A stretch of 64,000 bases of DNA from Allacma fusca (lineage: Eukaryota; Arthropoda; Collembola; Symphypleona; Sminthuridae): the NCBI GenBank assembly GCA_947179485.1, contig OX359248.1, positions 54,632,386-54,696,385 of the forward strand, given 5' to 3'. The notes under the pieces are model-generated. The model was not told where the DNA came from and ran no database searches. It saw nothing but the letters and a program-made list of their open reading frames with translations. The stretch's first letter is position 1, and every line of letters begins with the position of its first letter. Of the stretch, positions 36,555 to 49,690 are shown piece by piece. Position numbers and translations under genes: made by a program.

Positions 36555-37132
36555 CAAGATACACCAGCCCTTACCTTTTTCAGTCCAAGTCAAAATCAGT
36601 CTTAAGTTTCTGATCAGTCAGTCAGTCCATAAGTCTGTTTGCCGTTTCCCATGAGTCCCAGTCAGTCCCAGTCATTATCTTAGTCACTGGAATCAGTCAC
36701 AGTCTCAGAGGACAGCGTAAAAGTTTCAAAAATGTCGATTTTTTGTGATTTTCTTGTGGTGCATTTTTATACGATTGATGACCTGGAATCGGTTTTTGTA
36801 AAATACTACGAAAATCTTCAATATTTTCTCTTTGATGCTTCGAAATATCTCGCTCAGTAATAATTTTTTCGAAGCTTATAAGATTAATCGAAGAAATGAA
36901 ATGCAGATTTTTGTTCCGCTAGATACGTATGCTTTATGATTTTCTTGATTCCTACATTAGTTTAAGCGTTCGTCTCAGTCTCAGTCAGTCCCGCTGAACC
37001 AGAAATAAGTCTAAGTCAGTCAAAGTCTTCTGCTGTAGTTAGATTTATCAGTCGCAGTCTCAGTCAGTCATCAGTCAGTCACGCAATGTTGCAGTCAGTA
37101 CTTCAGCATCAGTCTAAGACTGGTCTATCCTG
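36555..37132. mobile_element. 578-bp hAT-like miniature transposon with CAGTC repeats
   Basis: A perfect 8-bp duplication GTCTAGGG flanks it (36547-36554 and 37133-37140). The ends are imperfect inverted repeats: CAAGATACACCAGCCCTTA at the left against CAGGATAGACCAGTCTTAG, the reverse complement of the right end. Both arms are packed with degenerate CAGTC/CAGTCAGTC repeats (about 36580-36710 and 36980-37110) around an AT-rich centre. No coding capacity. CA-starting ends plus an 8-bp duplication fit hAT. Confidence 0.75.
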
Positions 37133-38715
37133 GTCTAGGGCTTGTGTTACAGCTCGTTTCATATATCCAAGGAGTTATTATAGGGATTTGATTCTTTAGT
37201 CTGAACCTACATGTAGACACAATATATCAAGTTCCATTTCTGAGCTTCAGTAGAAAGAAAGATATGTATAATTATTTTGATGTACTTCATATTAAAGATT
37301 ATAAAAAGATATGTAATAATTATTTGTAATTATTCATATGTAGCTAAATGTGTTTGTACATATTAGTACTATCCTGTCATTGGAGACATGCACCAACTCT
37401 GTTTCGAGGACTTTATTCTTTTTATAGCTATTGTTATGTGAGGACTCTGGTCCTCATTATTTTGTTTTTCTCCTCATGTTTACAATTAACTATATCCACA
37501 GGACTTATTTTTCTGTATGTATAATAGTCTCTACTTCCTGTCAACAGCTTAATTATTAATTATTAGGATTATTATTTGCAGTCTCAACTCATTTGCCATT
37601 CCTCAACAGGAGATGCTAGAGCTTATTTTAGCATTAGCACTCTGAGTTTTGTGATTAGCATTCCGACAACTTCATGTGCTATAATGCTATTACAGGTGTA
37701 ATGCATATATTTAGAGAGGAGGCTAAATAAGGGATATCAAATCAAAGACTACATATCCTGGCTTCCATGTCTTTGCAGTAGTTTACGTTTTGTAAATAAT
37801 TAGCTGTAGTGTACTTTTCCTCCGTATAGGCATTAATTACAAATATTTGTACACACGTTCCATACTGTATGTATCTGAAGCCATGAAGATATTTTCCTTT
37901 TATTGCCTAGAGAAGGAGCATAGCATTGTAGGAGTCAAATTTCGCATCTTTTAGGAGTGCTCTTATAAAGAGAATGAATGGTATTTCCTTTCGCGTGACA
38001 ACCATTTTTCTTTTAACAGAGTATCAGTGTGTGTCATATTTTCAACTTTTGAAGTGGATGTCAAATTTATGAACTGATCCGATAAGTTTTAAAGTCTTTA
38101 CATTGTAATTTTTGTTTGAATTTTGGGGGGAGGATAAATTTGTCTCGTTTTCTGTGCAGTTATCCTGAATATTTCAAAAGCGCTGTAAGTATGCCTATAC
38201 TTAAGCATTTTATTTAAATAATCTTGTGTCCTAAAAATGGTCCTAGATTAGTTTGACAAATATAATATTTCATACCAATAAGTACAAATACAGATACGAT
38301 TCCAATTACATTTTTTTATTAAAAATTTGGGATGCAGGGACTCCATAGACACACAGCACGTCGTGTTGATTTTGAAGAAACTCCCACTTCTAAGGCATAT
38401 ACTAGAAGGGTGAATGAACCAATTCTTTCACTAGGGTTACTTCAACATATCTACTTATAAGTTGGTAGAGATAGGAGTTATACACTTGAAGGAACAGACG
38501 CAGAATGAATGGAATTGTTAGATTTTTTTTCCCGTTTCTGGGAATGCAGAAGATTACATAGAAATAAAAGGACAGTAGCACAGGAAGACTGACTGACTGA
38601 GTGAGATGTGTGAAAAAGACGTGAGAGAAGCTGAATGGATGTAAGAAGAAAAGTGCGACGAAATCGATTTTAGTCGCACAAATTCAAGGTTAACCGCAAC
38701 ACTGTCAAAATTCCT

Positions 38716-38748
<33 letters not shown>

Positions 38749-40352
38749 ACTCCCTTGGTAATCTTCCCTCTAATTCGCCTTGAAGCATGTCTCTCTCTCT
38801 CTCTCTTCATTCATCCTTTCCTTCATTCATTCATGTCACTATACTGGAACGGCAGGCAGGTGGAATATCCAATTACTCTACATTTTTATTACACATGTAA
38901 TTACCTTTTCTGAAAAATGAAAAGCATCAATTACAAATTGTTTTTTTTTTAAATTAATCATCAACACAATCTCAGTTTGAGTAGTCCTTACCAAATTTAA
39001 TGATAAATTACCTTAATTAAATATATATTGAATGATGATTTTAATTTACAATTGAGTTTATACAGAATTTGTGAGTTTGTTTTCATCTAATTTGCTACGC
39101 TGTAGGACGTTAGATTTTTTACACATCCGCCTTTTTGCTTTAAATTGAATTTAAAATAACTTGTTTGCAACACTCATAGTTTCTTTCTTTTACATAATTC
39201 TAATTTTCATAGTATCATAGCATCGCTAATAATTGTTTGGAGGAAGGGAAACGGAACATTTCCCGAACAAATTCTCAAATTCAGGGGCGGGAAGTCAAGA
39301 GAATACACACATATCTGGGACATCTGGAATTTACAATGCATGTAATAGAACACATATAATTATGATTGTTATAAAAAATTTGATGGATGAAGACGTCCAG
39401 TCTTAAGAAAAACTGGATTTTGCTTTTAACAAACTTTCCAGATATTCAGATATTTTCCTGACTTTTTAAGTATAGGGGAAGAAATGTGATAAGTAATTTA
39501 GATACTTTTTGTTTGGTCATGCTGTGTAGGTTTAGAATGTATTGCGTATATTTGAATGGAAGTGTGGTAATGATGCTGAGGACAAGATGTTTGTAAATGC
39601 GAAAAGTCAACGATACGTGATGTTGGGAGGGGGAAATGGCTTAATTCCTCACGCTCTGCTCTTGTTATATTGGTGAAAAACATTGTGTTTCTCCCATTTA
39701 AAAGTATTTTACTTTAAAGCTATATTCCTCTCTCTCTCTGTCTCTTTCTTCTCAATGAGAATTTCTAAAGTAGACTAGTTGACTGCCACCTTTGTGAGAC
39801 ATGGTTCGTATTGTTTGTGTCTGAGAAGGGGAGGAGGAGTTGTAAATAGAATGTAGGCTTAAAAGAGATTTAGTTTGTATTAGATATCTATATACGTCCG
39901 TAGAGTAACCCTGAACTATTAAAAGTTGGATATTTTTGTGAGTTGTTGAGGATGACTGTGTGGGAATAATGTAAGTGGAGGTATAGTACAGATATAAGGG
40001 AGAAGAAAATAATGACACCGAAGGTGTACATTAACACGCACTGAGGATTTTTCTCAATGAATGAAATAAATACACCCAATACTTCTTTCTTACACACGCC
40101 TATAAACATATGCACAGAATACATTCTGGTCTTGGAGACTCATTGTTAGAGCTGTGCACGAGAATCTATAGCGTCATGGATACGGAGCGACTTTCAGAGG
40201 AAATGTTTTGCATGAAGATGTTCTCCTTGTGTATGCGCTCATTCCTACATCTATGGAGGCTCAATTGGATGGAATACGTATAAGATCTCGTTGTTGTTAC
40301 AACGCTACATGACTTTTGGTTGGACTCAACTGGAACAGGAAAATCGAGAACT

Positions 40353-40354
<2 letters not shown>

Positions 40355-40380
<26 letters not shown>
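40355..40380 (+). repeat. (CT)n microsatellite
   Basis: Pure CT repeat on the plus strand, followed by an interrupted copy. Confidence 0.9.
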
Positions 40381-40388
<8 letters not shown>

Positions 40389-43300
40389 TCTGTGAATGAA
40401 AATGCTTTCCCATAAGCCTTTCAGCTATATTTAAATGAGCTCTGCCTCCTTCAACCTATAATGCCATTCACAATCTCCTCTCAGCATCTGCCTTCAGATA
40501 AATCCCATGAAATTTCTTTACAATTCTAATATTAATTGTGAAAAATCCTTTGGCTAAATCCTCATAAACATCCTGCACGTTTTGCATGTATGTATTATTT
40601 ATTTTTATTTTTTTTACATATTTTTATTATTACATTATTTTTGTATCTACATAAAATCCACATACAAGTTTAGCGTAGCTAAGCTGTTGCACAGTCTCAG
40701 TGAAATGTACTGCAGGTTGTGTCTGTAGTCTTCACAGTTAAAATATATGGCAAAGACTTAGAAAATAGGAATTTAAAAAATATCCGTACATTATTACACT
40801 ATGAGTTCAGAGTCTTATCATAAAGTATCAAGTGAATCTCGACAGGTGATACTTATTTAACTTTTTCACTCCGTATTTTATTCTGACACATTTACATATA
40901 TCTATAATGCAGGCATGTATGTACATATAAATGCATACCTTTAGGAGTGGAAGAAAAGAAATCTTCTTTTCTGGGTCTCCAATCTCATCTGTATAAAACT
41001 GAATGGATAGGGATGAACATATATCAGAATTATATTTAGGGACTATTCACTCAAGCTCCTTTTTTATATATGTATGTAGTTACTTATAGATATACATACG
41101 TAAAGACGTAGTGGATCCTTATGTTTAGTGAGACAGACGATAAATCGTATAGCTTGTATACAACTAACTATGAAGCAGTTATAAGAGAGATGAGTGTACA
41201 TTCGTGAGCATTGCCAGTATAATGTAGGCACTTGTATCTATGTATATCTACATATGTTGATACGAAGGGGAAACTGGGAGTGGACCTTATTATATGAGAG
41301 GGAATTTTAATCCGAATTTATTTGAGTTTTTTTCCCTTTCGACAATTATTAACATCATATGTATGTAATTATATATAGTGTGCCTGTGTGGAGGCTGAAT
41401 AGGAGTTAAGTGGAACTTTTATAGACACCTGTGCATCCCTAACTTACAGACACCACTATCTACAGATTACTAGCATCATCATAAGTCTATAGTAGTAACA
41501 ACTGTCCCCCTAAAATACATCAACATTTAAGGCACATGTACAGTCATAATAAAATAGTCCTTCCACATAAATAACTGCATGGAAAAGCAGTATCTAGGTA
41601 CAAGGATCTGTGTGTGTGTATGTATGTATGTAGCTTGGAAATAGTAGTAGTCTGCCTCTGACCGAATAGTGTCCTCTAAATCTCATGTGATTTTGTGCGG
41701 GCAGAAAGGTACATAGTGGATACAAATACAAGTTCCTATATATGTGATTAGCTATGCTCATATGGATATGTAAATGAGTCAAATGTAAGTATCTATGTGT
41801 TTGTGTTGGCGTAGTTTTGTCTGGTCAGAGGGAAAGGCTATGAATGGTGTGGTTTCGTTATTCATTCATGATGGGGAATTTAAAGTGTACAGGGTGAGTC
41901 CGGACTTAATTCCTGAATGGGTGTATTTTATGTATCTAGATGTATTTAGATATATGTATATGTATAGGTATATGTATGTACGTAATGTACATAGAGCTAC
42001 TACTATGTCCATGGAATCTGCTCAAATCATGCTAATCAGGTGTGCAGAGGGTTAATAAGCTGAAGGAATGCTCTTGGCAGTTACTAAGGTCGGGTTTAAA
42101 TATCATTTTTTTTCTTCTCTTAACATTTGTATATGTAAGTGCACACGATGCCGAATTATCTCTCCATATAGACACACATAAGTTCGGTGGATATACTTTA
42201 TCTATGTACTATCATTGTATCCATGGGTACGCTGTTCTAGTAGGTGATGTAGTGAGAGGGTAATATTGTATGGAAAGTATAACTACATATAGGTATATAG
42301 AAGGAAGGCGTGTATATGGTTCGTATTACATCTATCCGTATATATTTTGATGTATAACTATAAGCATGCACTTTTATGTGTATGCCGAATGCTGTTTTTC
42401 CTGTAGGTGTGTATGTACTTGATATAATTAACACAGATGTGAGCATAAGGAAGAGCAAGTATGAATGATTGTTGTATGGAAAGTTGCCATTGAGAGAGAG
42501 AGACAATTTGGCTCATGATGATGGTCATGATGGGGGGAGAAGTTGTTCTCTCTTTAATGCAAATCCTCATATGTAGATAATTACGTACGTACATACATAG
42601 ATACGCGTAAAATACTATCCCTATGATGACTCAAGTCTATGGAGTAAGTGGTACTATAGCTATGTATCTAGGTAGACATTAGATATGTATGATTATTCCT
42701 CTTTCTTTTGGTACAACTCCTTCCTTTTTAAAACTCCTTCCTATAGTATAAAGTTTCATTCATGAGAATGAGAGGAGATACGGAGAAGAAGGGAGCTTTG
42801 CTTTGGAAATAAAACATATAGGATGAAAAAAGAGGTGTGTTTTCAACGTGTTTCGATCTCTTCAATGGCATATGTATGTATGTGTGTGTCTTTTTTTTAT
42901 GTGTGTAGGCAGTTCTCGCACTCGTACAAAAGATAGCACCGAGATATCTTACACGCGTCTCCAACTTTAACTCACACTTCCAGAGGGCACAGATTTTAAT
43001 GTATGTAAGCATATCACGCATGTACAAACTTTTGTATTATGCTCTTGAATACACTGTCATTCTGATAAATCTCAGAAATATTTAAAAAAAATATACGCAT
43101 GGATGATCTCAATAACACAAATTATCATTGTAAAACTAATAATATATGTTGAGCCTTTTCTATTATCTGTAAGTACACAGAATACGCCGCAGTAATTTTT
43201 GTTCTATTTACAAGAACATTTGACTTTAGGAGCAAAATATTTGTATTTATATATTAAGAGTGTCTATAGTATTTTTTGTGGGATGATATTCTATATTGTA

Positions 43301-44152
43301 TGCAGAGAATAATTAAGGGGTGTATAATAATTTTGGAGGTAAAAATTGCCGTTGCATTTTGTGGATCCGGGTGTGTGTGGCGATCTGTGCGAAAATGTAA
43401 ATAAATAACAAATATCCGTAATTAATTTGAGATAGTTGGCTACACATATTGTATGCAAATCTGATTTACATAATAGCTGCTATGTGACACCTTTTTCAAT
43501 GTAAAGGTAAATCAGAGGTTTTTATGTGCGATCATAGAAAATTAGGAAGAGTTCCTTTAAATGTTTTCAAAAGGATGTTTGGTAATGAGCAGGATTTCTC
43601 GTTTCTTTCTTGTTGGCAGTAAGGAAGTGAGCACATTTGTAGTAGTGTAGTTTTCCTTCACTGTTTCTGTTTGATATTGCGGAAAGATTAAGTATTATTG
43701 TGGAGATATTAAATGCTGTAAGTATCCCTGTGGTATTGTCATTTCTCCTTGGAATGAGTCTCCTTAGAGAGGAATAACGTCGGAGTTATGGGACGGGCAG
43801 TGGTTGTGTGTGCACTCTCATGTATAAAATATTACGTTCACTGAGAGTTACATCAGCTATTATTTTTTGTATTGTTGTAATTGTGAGTGTGCATGCATTC
43901 ATAGGGACTTGATACCTATATGCATGTATTTAGATATCTGGTAGCAGAATTCATCCTTCTTGCACATTTATGTATGTTTGTGCTGTCGTACGGAATGCCT
44001 ATATGCTGGTGGACGTATACAGGAGTGAGTAATTTGGAAAATAAAAAGTGTTGGATGTCATTGTCATGTTCCCTTGTCATCCATTATTGTCGTGTTATGA
44101 TTACGTTGTTGAGTTTATAACATGAGACGTGCCCCTTATGTATTTTGTTTCG

Positions 44153-44155
<3 letters not shown>

Positions 44156-44213
<58 letters not shown>
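44156..44213 (+). repeat. (CT)n microsatellite, longest in the window
   Basis: About 58 bp of uninterrupted TC/CT. Confidence 0.95.
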
Positions 44214-44216
<3 letters not shown>

Positions 44217-45209
44217 GAAAGATCCATTTTATGACTGTCATCCATATAGCTTTCCTGTGGCAGAGGGTGAGGATTTTGAGATAAGAGAGGAACTTGTTCG
44301 TGAACGGAGTTATAGTGGGACTATGGACTAGTTGCTTTACTGTATATATGGATCTGCATATCTATTATAGGTGTATACATTTGTAGGAGTATAGTGGACA
44401 GTAAGTTACACTTTAGTGCGGACTCGTATGATTATCCAGGGTCTCTGTCAGGTCCTAGCCGTTGTTGGCCTTATCCAAAATGTAAATTTTAAGTGCAACT
44501 TTGGAATTTTTATTGGTTCTCTCCACTCGGTCTTTTTGGCTCTTACGGTCTTCTCTTCTCTTCGTCTCTTTTGGTTATTTATTCCAAAGGCGCTTGTGTT
44601 ACGTATATATAAGTAAGTTCCAAATAGTAGTCCTCCGCTCCTTTTCTCTACCATACTCAACATATGTGTGTGAGTGTGAGTATTTGATATGTAAGTATTC
44701 CCTTCAGCTCTGTTTTACCTTCTTTTTTTTATTGCCTCAAAACTGACGCATTATGTTGACATTTGTGGATTTCTGAATTTTAGACTACTATAACTTTTTC
44801 TTGTTTGTCTCGAAATTGTTTCCCATTTAGTCATTTGAATTTCAAATTCTTTCTCTCGCTCCCTGCTACAAATTCCTGTAGGGAAGAATTTTAAAGGATT
44901 TATAATATGCGACACTGGACTATGTTTAAGAAAGCCGAATAAGTTTATATTACTGTGTACTACAGAAGAATATTTTTTTGAAACGATGCTGTTGGGAATA
45001 TTAACATTTTATACATTTAAGTACGACATGTCCCAGCGAAAATTATTATATGCATCTATCTATGTATGTATGTAAAGAAGTCTATAGATATAGTTATATG
45101 AATACGTGTTTGATCCTGATAACGGTCTTGTGTTATTTCATTATTTAAATTTGGATTCATACATTTATGTAACTGTAATTATATACATATACAGATGCAT
45201 GACCATAAC

Positions 45210-45284
45210 GTCGCTGAAGAGGAAAAATGGTCTACGTGCGCATGCTTTTGTACAGCACTTAAACCATTTTGCCTCTTCAGCGAC
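45210..45284. ncRNA. candidate microRNA-like hairpin
   Basis: A 75-nt inverted repeat. Arms of 22 nt (45210-45231 and 45263-45284) pair with a single mismatch. A short GTGC/GCAC stem continues inward, and the loop is about 15 nt. The size, one-mismatch 22-nt arms and terminal loop match an animal pre-miRNA. I do not recognise either arm as a known mature miRNA. It could instead be a short foldback repeat, and the strand of any transcript is unknown. Confidence 0.4.
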
Positions 45285-48200
45285 TATATACACATCTTTA
45301 TATGAACTTGATGCAATTTGTAGTTAGAAGTATATCCACATATAAGCAACATTTGTATATATTTATGGTAAAGATTATACCTTTTTGCTTTTATGTTTCA
45401 AGTTTCAAGTGATTTAGAATGAGCCCAAGGCTGTGTACTTACTCTCTGTGAATGAATGATATTTTTCTAAATACTCTACCCTCAGAAAAGATTCGCAGGG
45501 AAGGACTATACAGATATCCCGAAATATTTCCACGTAACAGAATTGAGAGACAACTGGTGACTGATGAAAAATATAATTAGGTACTGTATGTGTGGTAAAA
45601 GTAGTAGTGTGTCTATGTTAGTATGTATCCATGTACTAATTAACAAGGGGAAAAATAACCAAGAGACTTTCTGCAGTTCCAAGGGAATTTTCTTGATAAA
45701 TGACAAATTGCATGAGTAATCCGTTTCTGGTTATCAGAACGTACTGAATGGGATTTAATTCTGAATCATGCTGATTTTTCCGAGGATTCAGCTGGAAATA
45801 CTAGAAATGTCCATTGATAGGGCTTGAAGGTAAATGAAATGAATTGAGTAATTATGTAGATATACATGTAAGGATACAGTGCGAACTATTATATATAAAT
45901 GCCCGTATAGATAGGTATAAGTATTATGTATAGGTATTATTATTGTATCTGTGAGTGCATGTGTATCTTATCAGAAATCAAATTTACTACGTCGTTCCCT
46001 TACCCATGTATAAGTACACAGACCCACTGAAAACGTATAGAGATATGAATGGGTAAGTATTTTACATTGATACTGACGTGTATTTTTTTTTCGAGTACCT
46101 TTGCTAATTTTTTCTGTGAATTTTGTACTCATACGTACAATTATCTGCTGACTAAAAGAAGCATAAGCACTTAATCGTTCATCTTGGGATGACTATTGAG
46201 ACTGATAGTGGTTGCCACTGTACAGGGGCAGACAAATATTTACGTTCCATTTCATGCGTATATGCACACTCATCTCGACAATTTTAGTTGTAGTGGCATA
46301 TCAAATTAGATATAATTAAACAGAACCATATGTCCTATTACGTATGCATACTTATGTACATCCTACATGATGGTCAATGAGTGTGCATAATTATTCATAT
46401 GGAAGTTTACTGTAGCTCTGCAGACATATGTAGATACACCCTTCTAAGTGTTAAATCAACGGATAGAAACGATAGAATAATTATCAAGTAAATAAAGGGA
46501 AAAGGTACATCAAAAGTTTATTGAGCATGTTTTTTTTTAGGCAGACTCAAGAGCACGAGGAAAGAGTTGGCATTTTTTACACAATTTTCTTAGTAGTACC
46601 TTCCATCTCGTAATAATAACATGTTGGTGTTGTTGTTTCTCTCCCCATTCATAATTTTTTTTTCATGAATTCCTCATTCTTGTGAATGGAATACCAGGGG
46701 ATGTTTTTTCCCAAAAGCCTTTTGTCTTTTAGGCGTCTGTCTGGTCTGGCCCTGCACCTATTGTACGTACGTATTAGCTTTTACGCTACTGTAAGTAGTT
46801 CCTACGATGAGATTTAGCATTTGTCATGGGTGAAATTAAATTAGAGTTCTGGAATATCTAATTTTGTTCACATACTGTACCTACATATGCGAGGCAAGGG
46901 GACGGGAAAAAAGAGTTAGGGATGGAAATTTCTTAACGAGTTGTGTTACTGAGCCTATACAGATATACTGTGTAGAATCTACACTGTAGATATGGCTGGA
47001 ACTGGAAGGTAATTCAAGTTTTTATTAGTTGATATACTTAAATGTGAGGGTTTATGGAAATGGTAAATAAAAGACTTGTAAAGTTGATGAGTATCTACGC
47101 ATAAATGTTAATAGGGTAGCATTTATAAATGCATATTGTTATTTATAAATTGTAAGAGACAGTGAGTTTTGGTTGGCAGCTTATCAGCTCAATGGTGAAT
47201 TGACACAAAAATGTTCTTTCCGCTTCACATTTCTTTGAAGAAGCATGTGTCGGTGTTTACATATATACATATGTAATTATGTATATAATACCATGGATTT
47301 ATATATGTGTGTGTACAGTGCTATGCATAGTACCTACTACATTGATTAATATTTGACTCAAGTAGATACTGTAGTTTGAAAGTACATTTCATGATTGAAG
47401 CCTATATACATAGTAGCTTTTAACATATACATACATATGTAGATCCTCCTGTTGATACACACATCATACATACTTATAGTTTGTCCGTATATGCAAATGT
47501 TAATATTTGTTGACTGCCAATAATTAAATGTAGACTCATGTAAGTACATATGCTCATCCTTTTTTGTATTAGCTTCATTGAGTGAGCGTTTAAAAGTTAT
47601 CTTTTTTCGTATTCACAGTACATGTACATATGTAAGTAGTTAGATATAAGTACATAATTACGTAAATGACGTCTCCTATAGATACGAAAATATTTTTGGT
47701 GTAGCTTCGGATGTAATTATCTATGTATATAAAAGATAAATCGTCTGTAACTCGGATCCTGAACACTTGTAAATAACCACAGCTACATATGTAAACCTAC
47801 ACACTACTTACTTGACAAGCTTCTGTTAAAGGATGGTGAAGACTCTGTGGTGGATTTTATGTAGATGTTTTCTCACCTCTGAGGAATTGCATACATTATG
47901 TACATCCTTCTAGCTTTTACTTTATAAACTGCAAATACTTTCAAAACTATAAATAGGTACTTGTTTGTGGAGGAATAATTTCCGATTTCCCATGTAATAT
48001 GTTGAAGGAAAATCCAATACCTATAGATACTTCTTACATATAGATACTCCAAAATGTTAGCACGTGATATGTTGAAAGGAAATTGTCTGGAAGAATCATA
48101 CTCGTAAAGTCAATAATAAAACGTCATAGGAAGCAAAGATTCTTTTAGTCTGTGCCATTAACGTGTAAGCACTAACTAAATACTTGCTCTATTCTGTTAT

Positions 48201-49462
48201 ATGTACACATCTATAGTACTATAGTGATTGTTTTTTCCTATGCCTTGAAAGAGCTTATAAGGATAATTATAGCTGGTATAGCATAAGGGTATGAATCTGG
48301 ATCCCTGTAGTAAATATACAGCTCCGTGTTATCTAAAAGTTCATTATAAAAAATCCTAAAGAAAAGGCTTAAGTTCGTGCATATACAGTGAGTGATAGTG
48401 AGTGTGTGTGCAGTCCTATGATGCATCTTGCATTCAGAAGAGTTAATGTATTATTTCCAACAAATATTAAATTACATTGAATGAGGAGATAATGCCTATG
48501 AAGTACAGTAGTCCCTGGCAACTCCATCGTGTAATACCTATGTCTATGGTAATAATGTACCTATATGAAAGCATACGTATGCATGGATACACAGATAATG
48601 TTAAAATGAATGAACTAAGAGTGATGTATGTATGTAGAATGTATTGTGAGTAGTATTAATTCTGAAGTTAATATAAGTATATATAGAAAGGCTACATATA
48701 GATATAATTATAGTATACTAGTTACACCAGAAGAGTAGAACTCTCGGGCATATATTCATAAAATACTGTAATACTGGTTTGGTAGAATATTACAATGCTC
48801 GCAGTGCTATGGGCTATGGGAGTGGGAAGTTGTGGTAGTTTTTGTGAATGAAAGAGTTTTCAATGAATGAGAGAAAGGGTTGTGTTGTTGGCTACGTATG
48901 AAGGGTTGGGTGGAAGGAGGAAGCTCCTGTCTCTCCTTTATATACATATATATATACATATATACTTATGTATATTTAACTAACTAATGCTACCTATAGG
49001 TATATACTTACTATGGGTATGTGTCTATGTCTAAAGTACATATGTATATTTATGATTCTACTATATCATCCATGAAGTAGTAATAAGTGTAGTATGTAAT
49101 CTATGTATGTATAAGGCCAGGGCCAGGAAGCACAGATACTGTAATATCTGCCTGTGTACTTATACTGTAAGAATAATCAATAGCGCTTGGGATGAAGAGA
49201 GGAGGTGCGGGAGGAGGTGAGGCGACCCTCAAATATATTGCTTTTAGAAATACTCTCTCGTTGTCGGTAGAGCACATGGACGGGATATACAAAACAAGTC
49301 CTGGTGTTATTACACAACTCCCAGCTTCAACAGCAGCTCTGTATCCATAGATACCATTCACATTTTCATGTACATATGCGAGTCTCTATGTATCTCGACA
49401 TAGCATGTGTCCATAATTGTGTAGATACGTGTATAGAGAGAGAGAAAAAAAGAGGAACTCTC

Positions 49463-49497
<35 letters not shown>

Positions 49498-49690
49498 GCT
49501 CTACTCTATTCATATACTCTTTCCAATTTAAAGCTATAGAACTCTTATTACAGAGAAACTCTCTGCTGCTGCTGCTGCTACTCGGCTCGATGTTGGATGT
49601 TGGAGTACATAGCACATATTCAGTGACTCCTTTTGCTGAATGTACAACTTTTAGCTCTATGGATTATATATGAAACGAGAAGACTGGTTG
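45285..49690. other. non-coding, AT-rich
   Basis: TATGTA/TACATA-rich sequence with no gene recognised. A mixed GA/CT tract lies at about 49436-49498. Confidence 0.4.
49462..49498 (+). repeat. (CT)n microsatellite preceded by a GA tract
   Basis: A GAGAGA tract at about 49436-49446 lies just upstream of the CT tract. The two are complementary and could fold back. Confidence 0.85.

Larger units (their letters stand above)
37141..45209. other. long non-coding stretch with (CT)n and TATGTA-rich sequence
   Basis: No gene recognised. It is rich in TATGTA/TACATA words, with (CT)n tracts at 38713-38735, 38790-38806, 40355-40380 and 44156-44213. It may be intergenic or transcribed non-coding sequence. 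Confidence 0.4.

Noticed and set aside
44122-44331. ORF with a long SLSLSL run
   Set aside because: Produced entirely by the (CT)n microsatellite.
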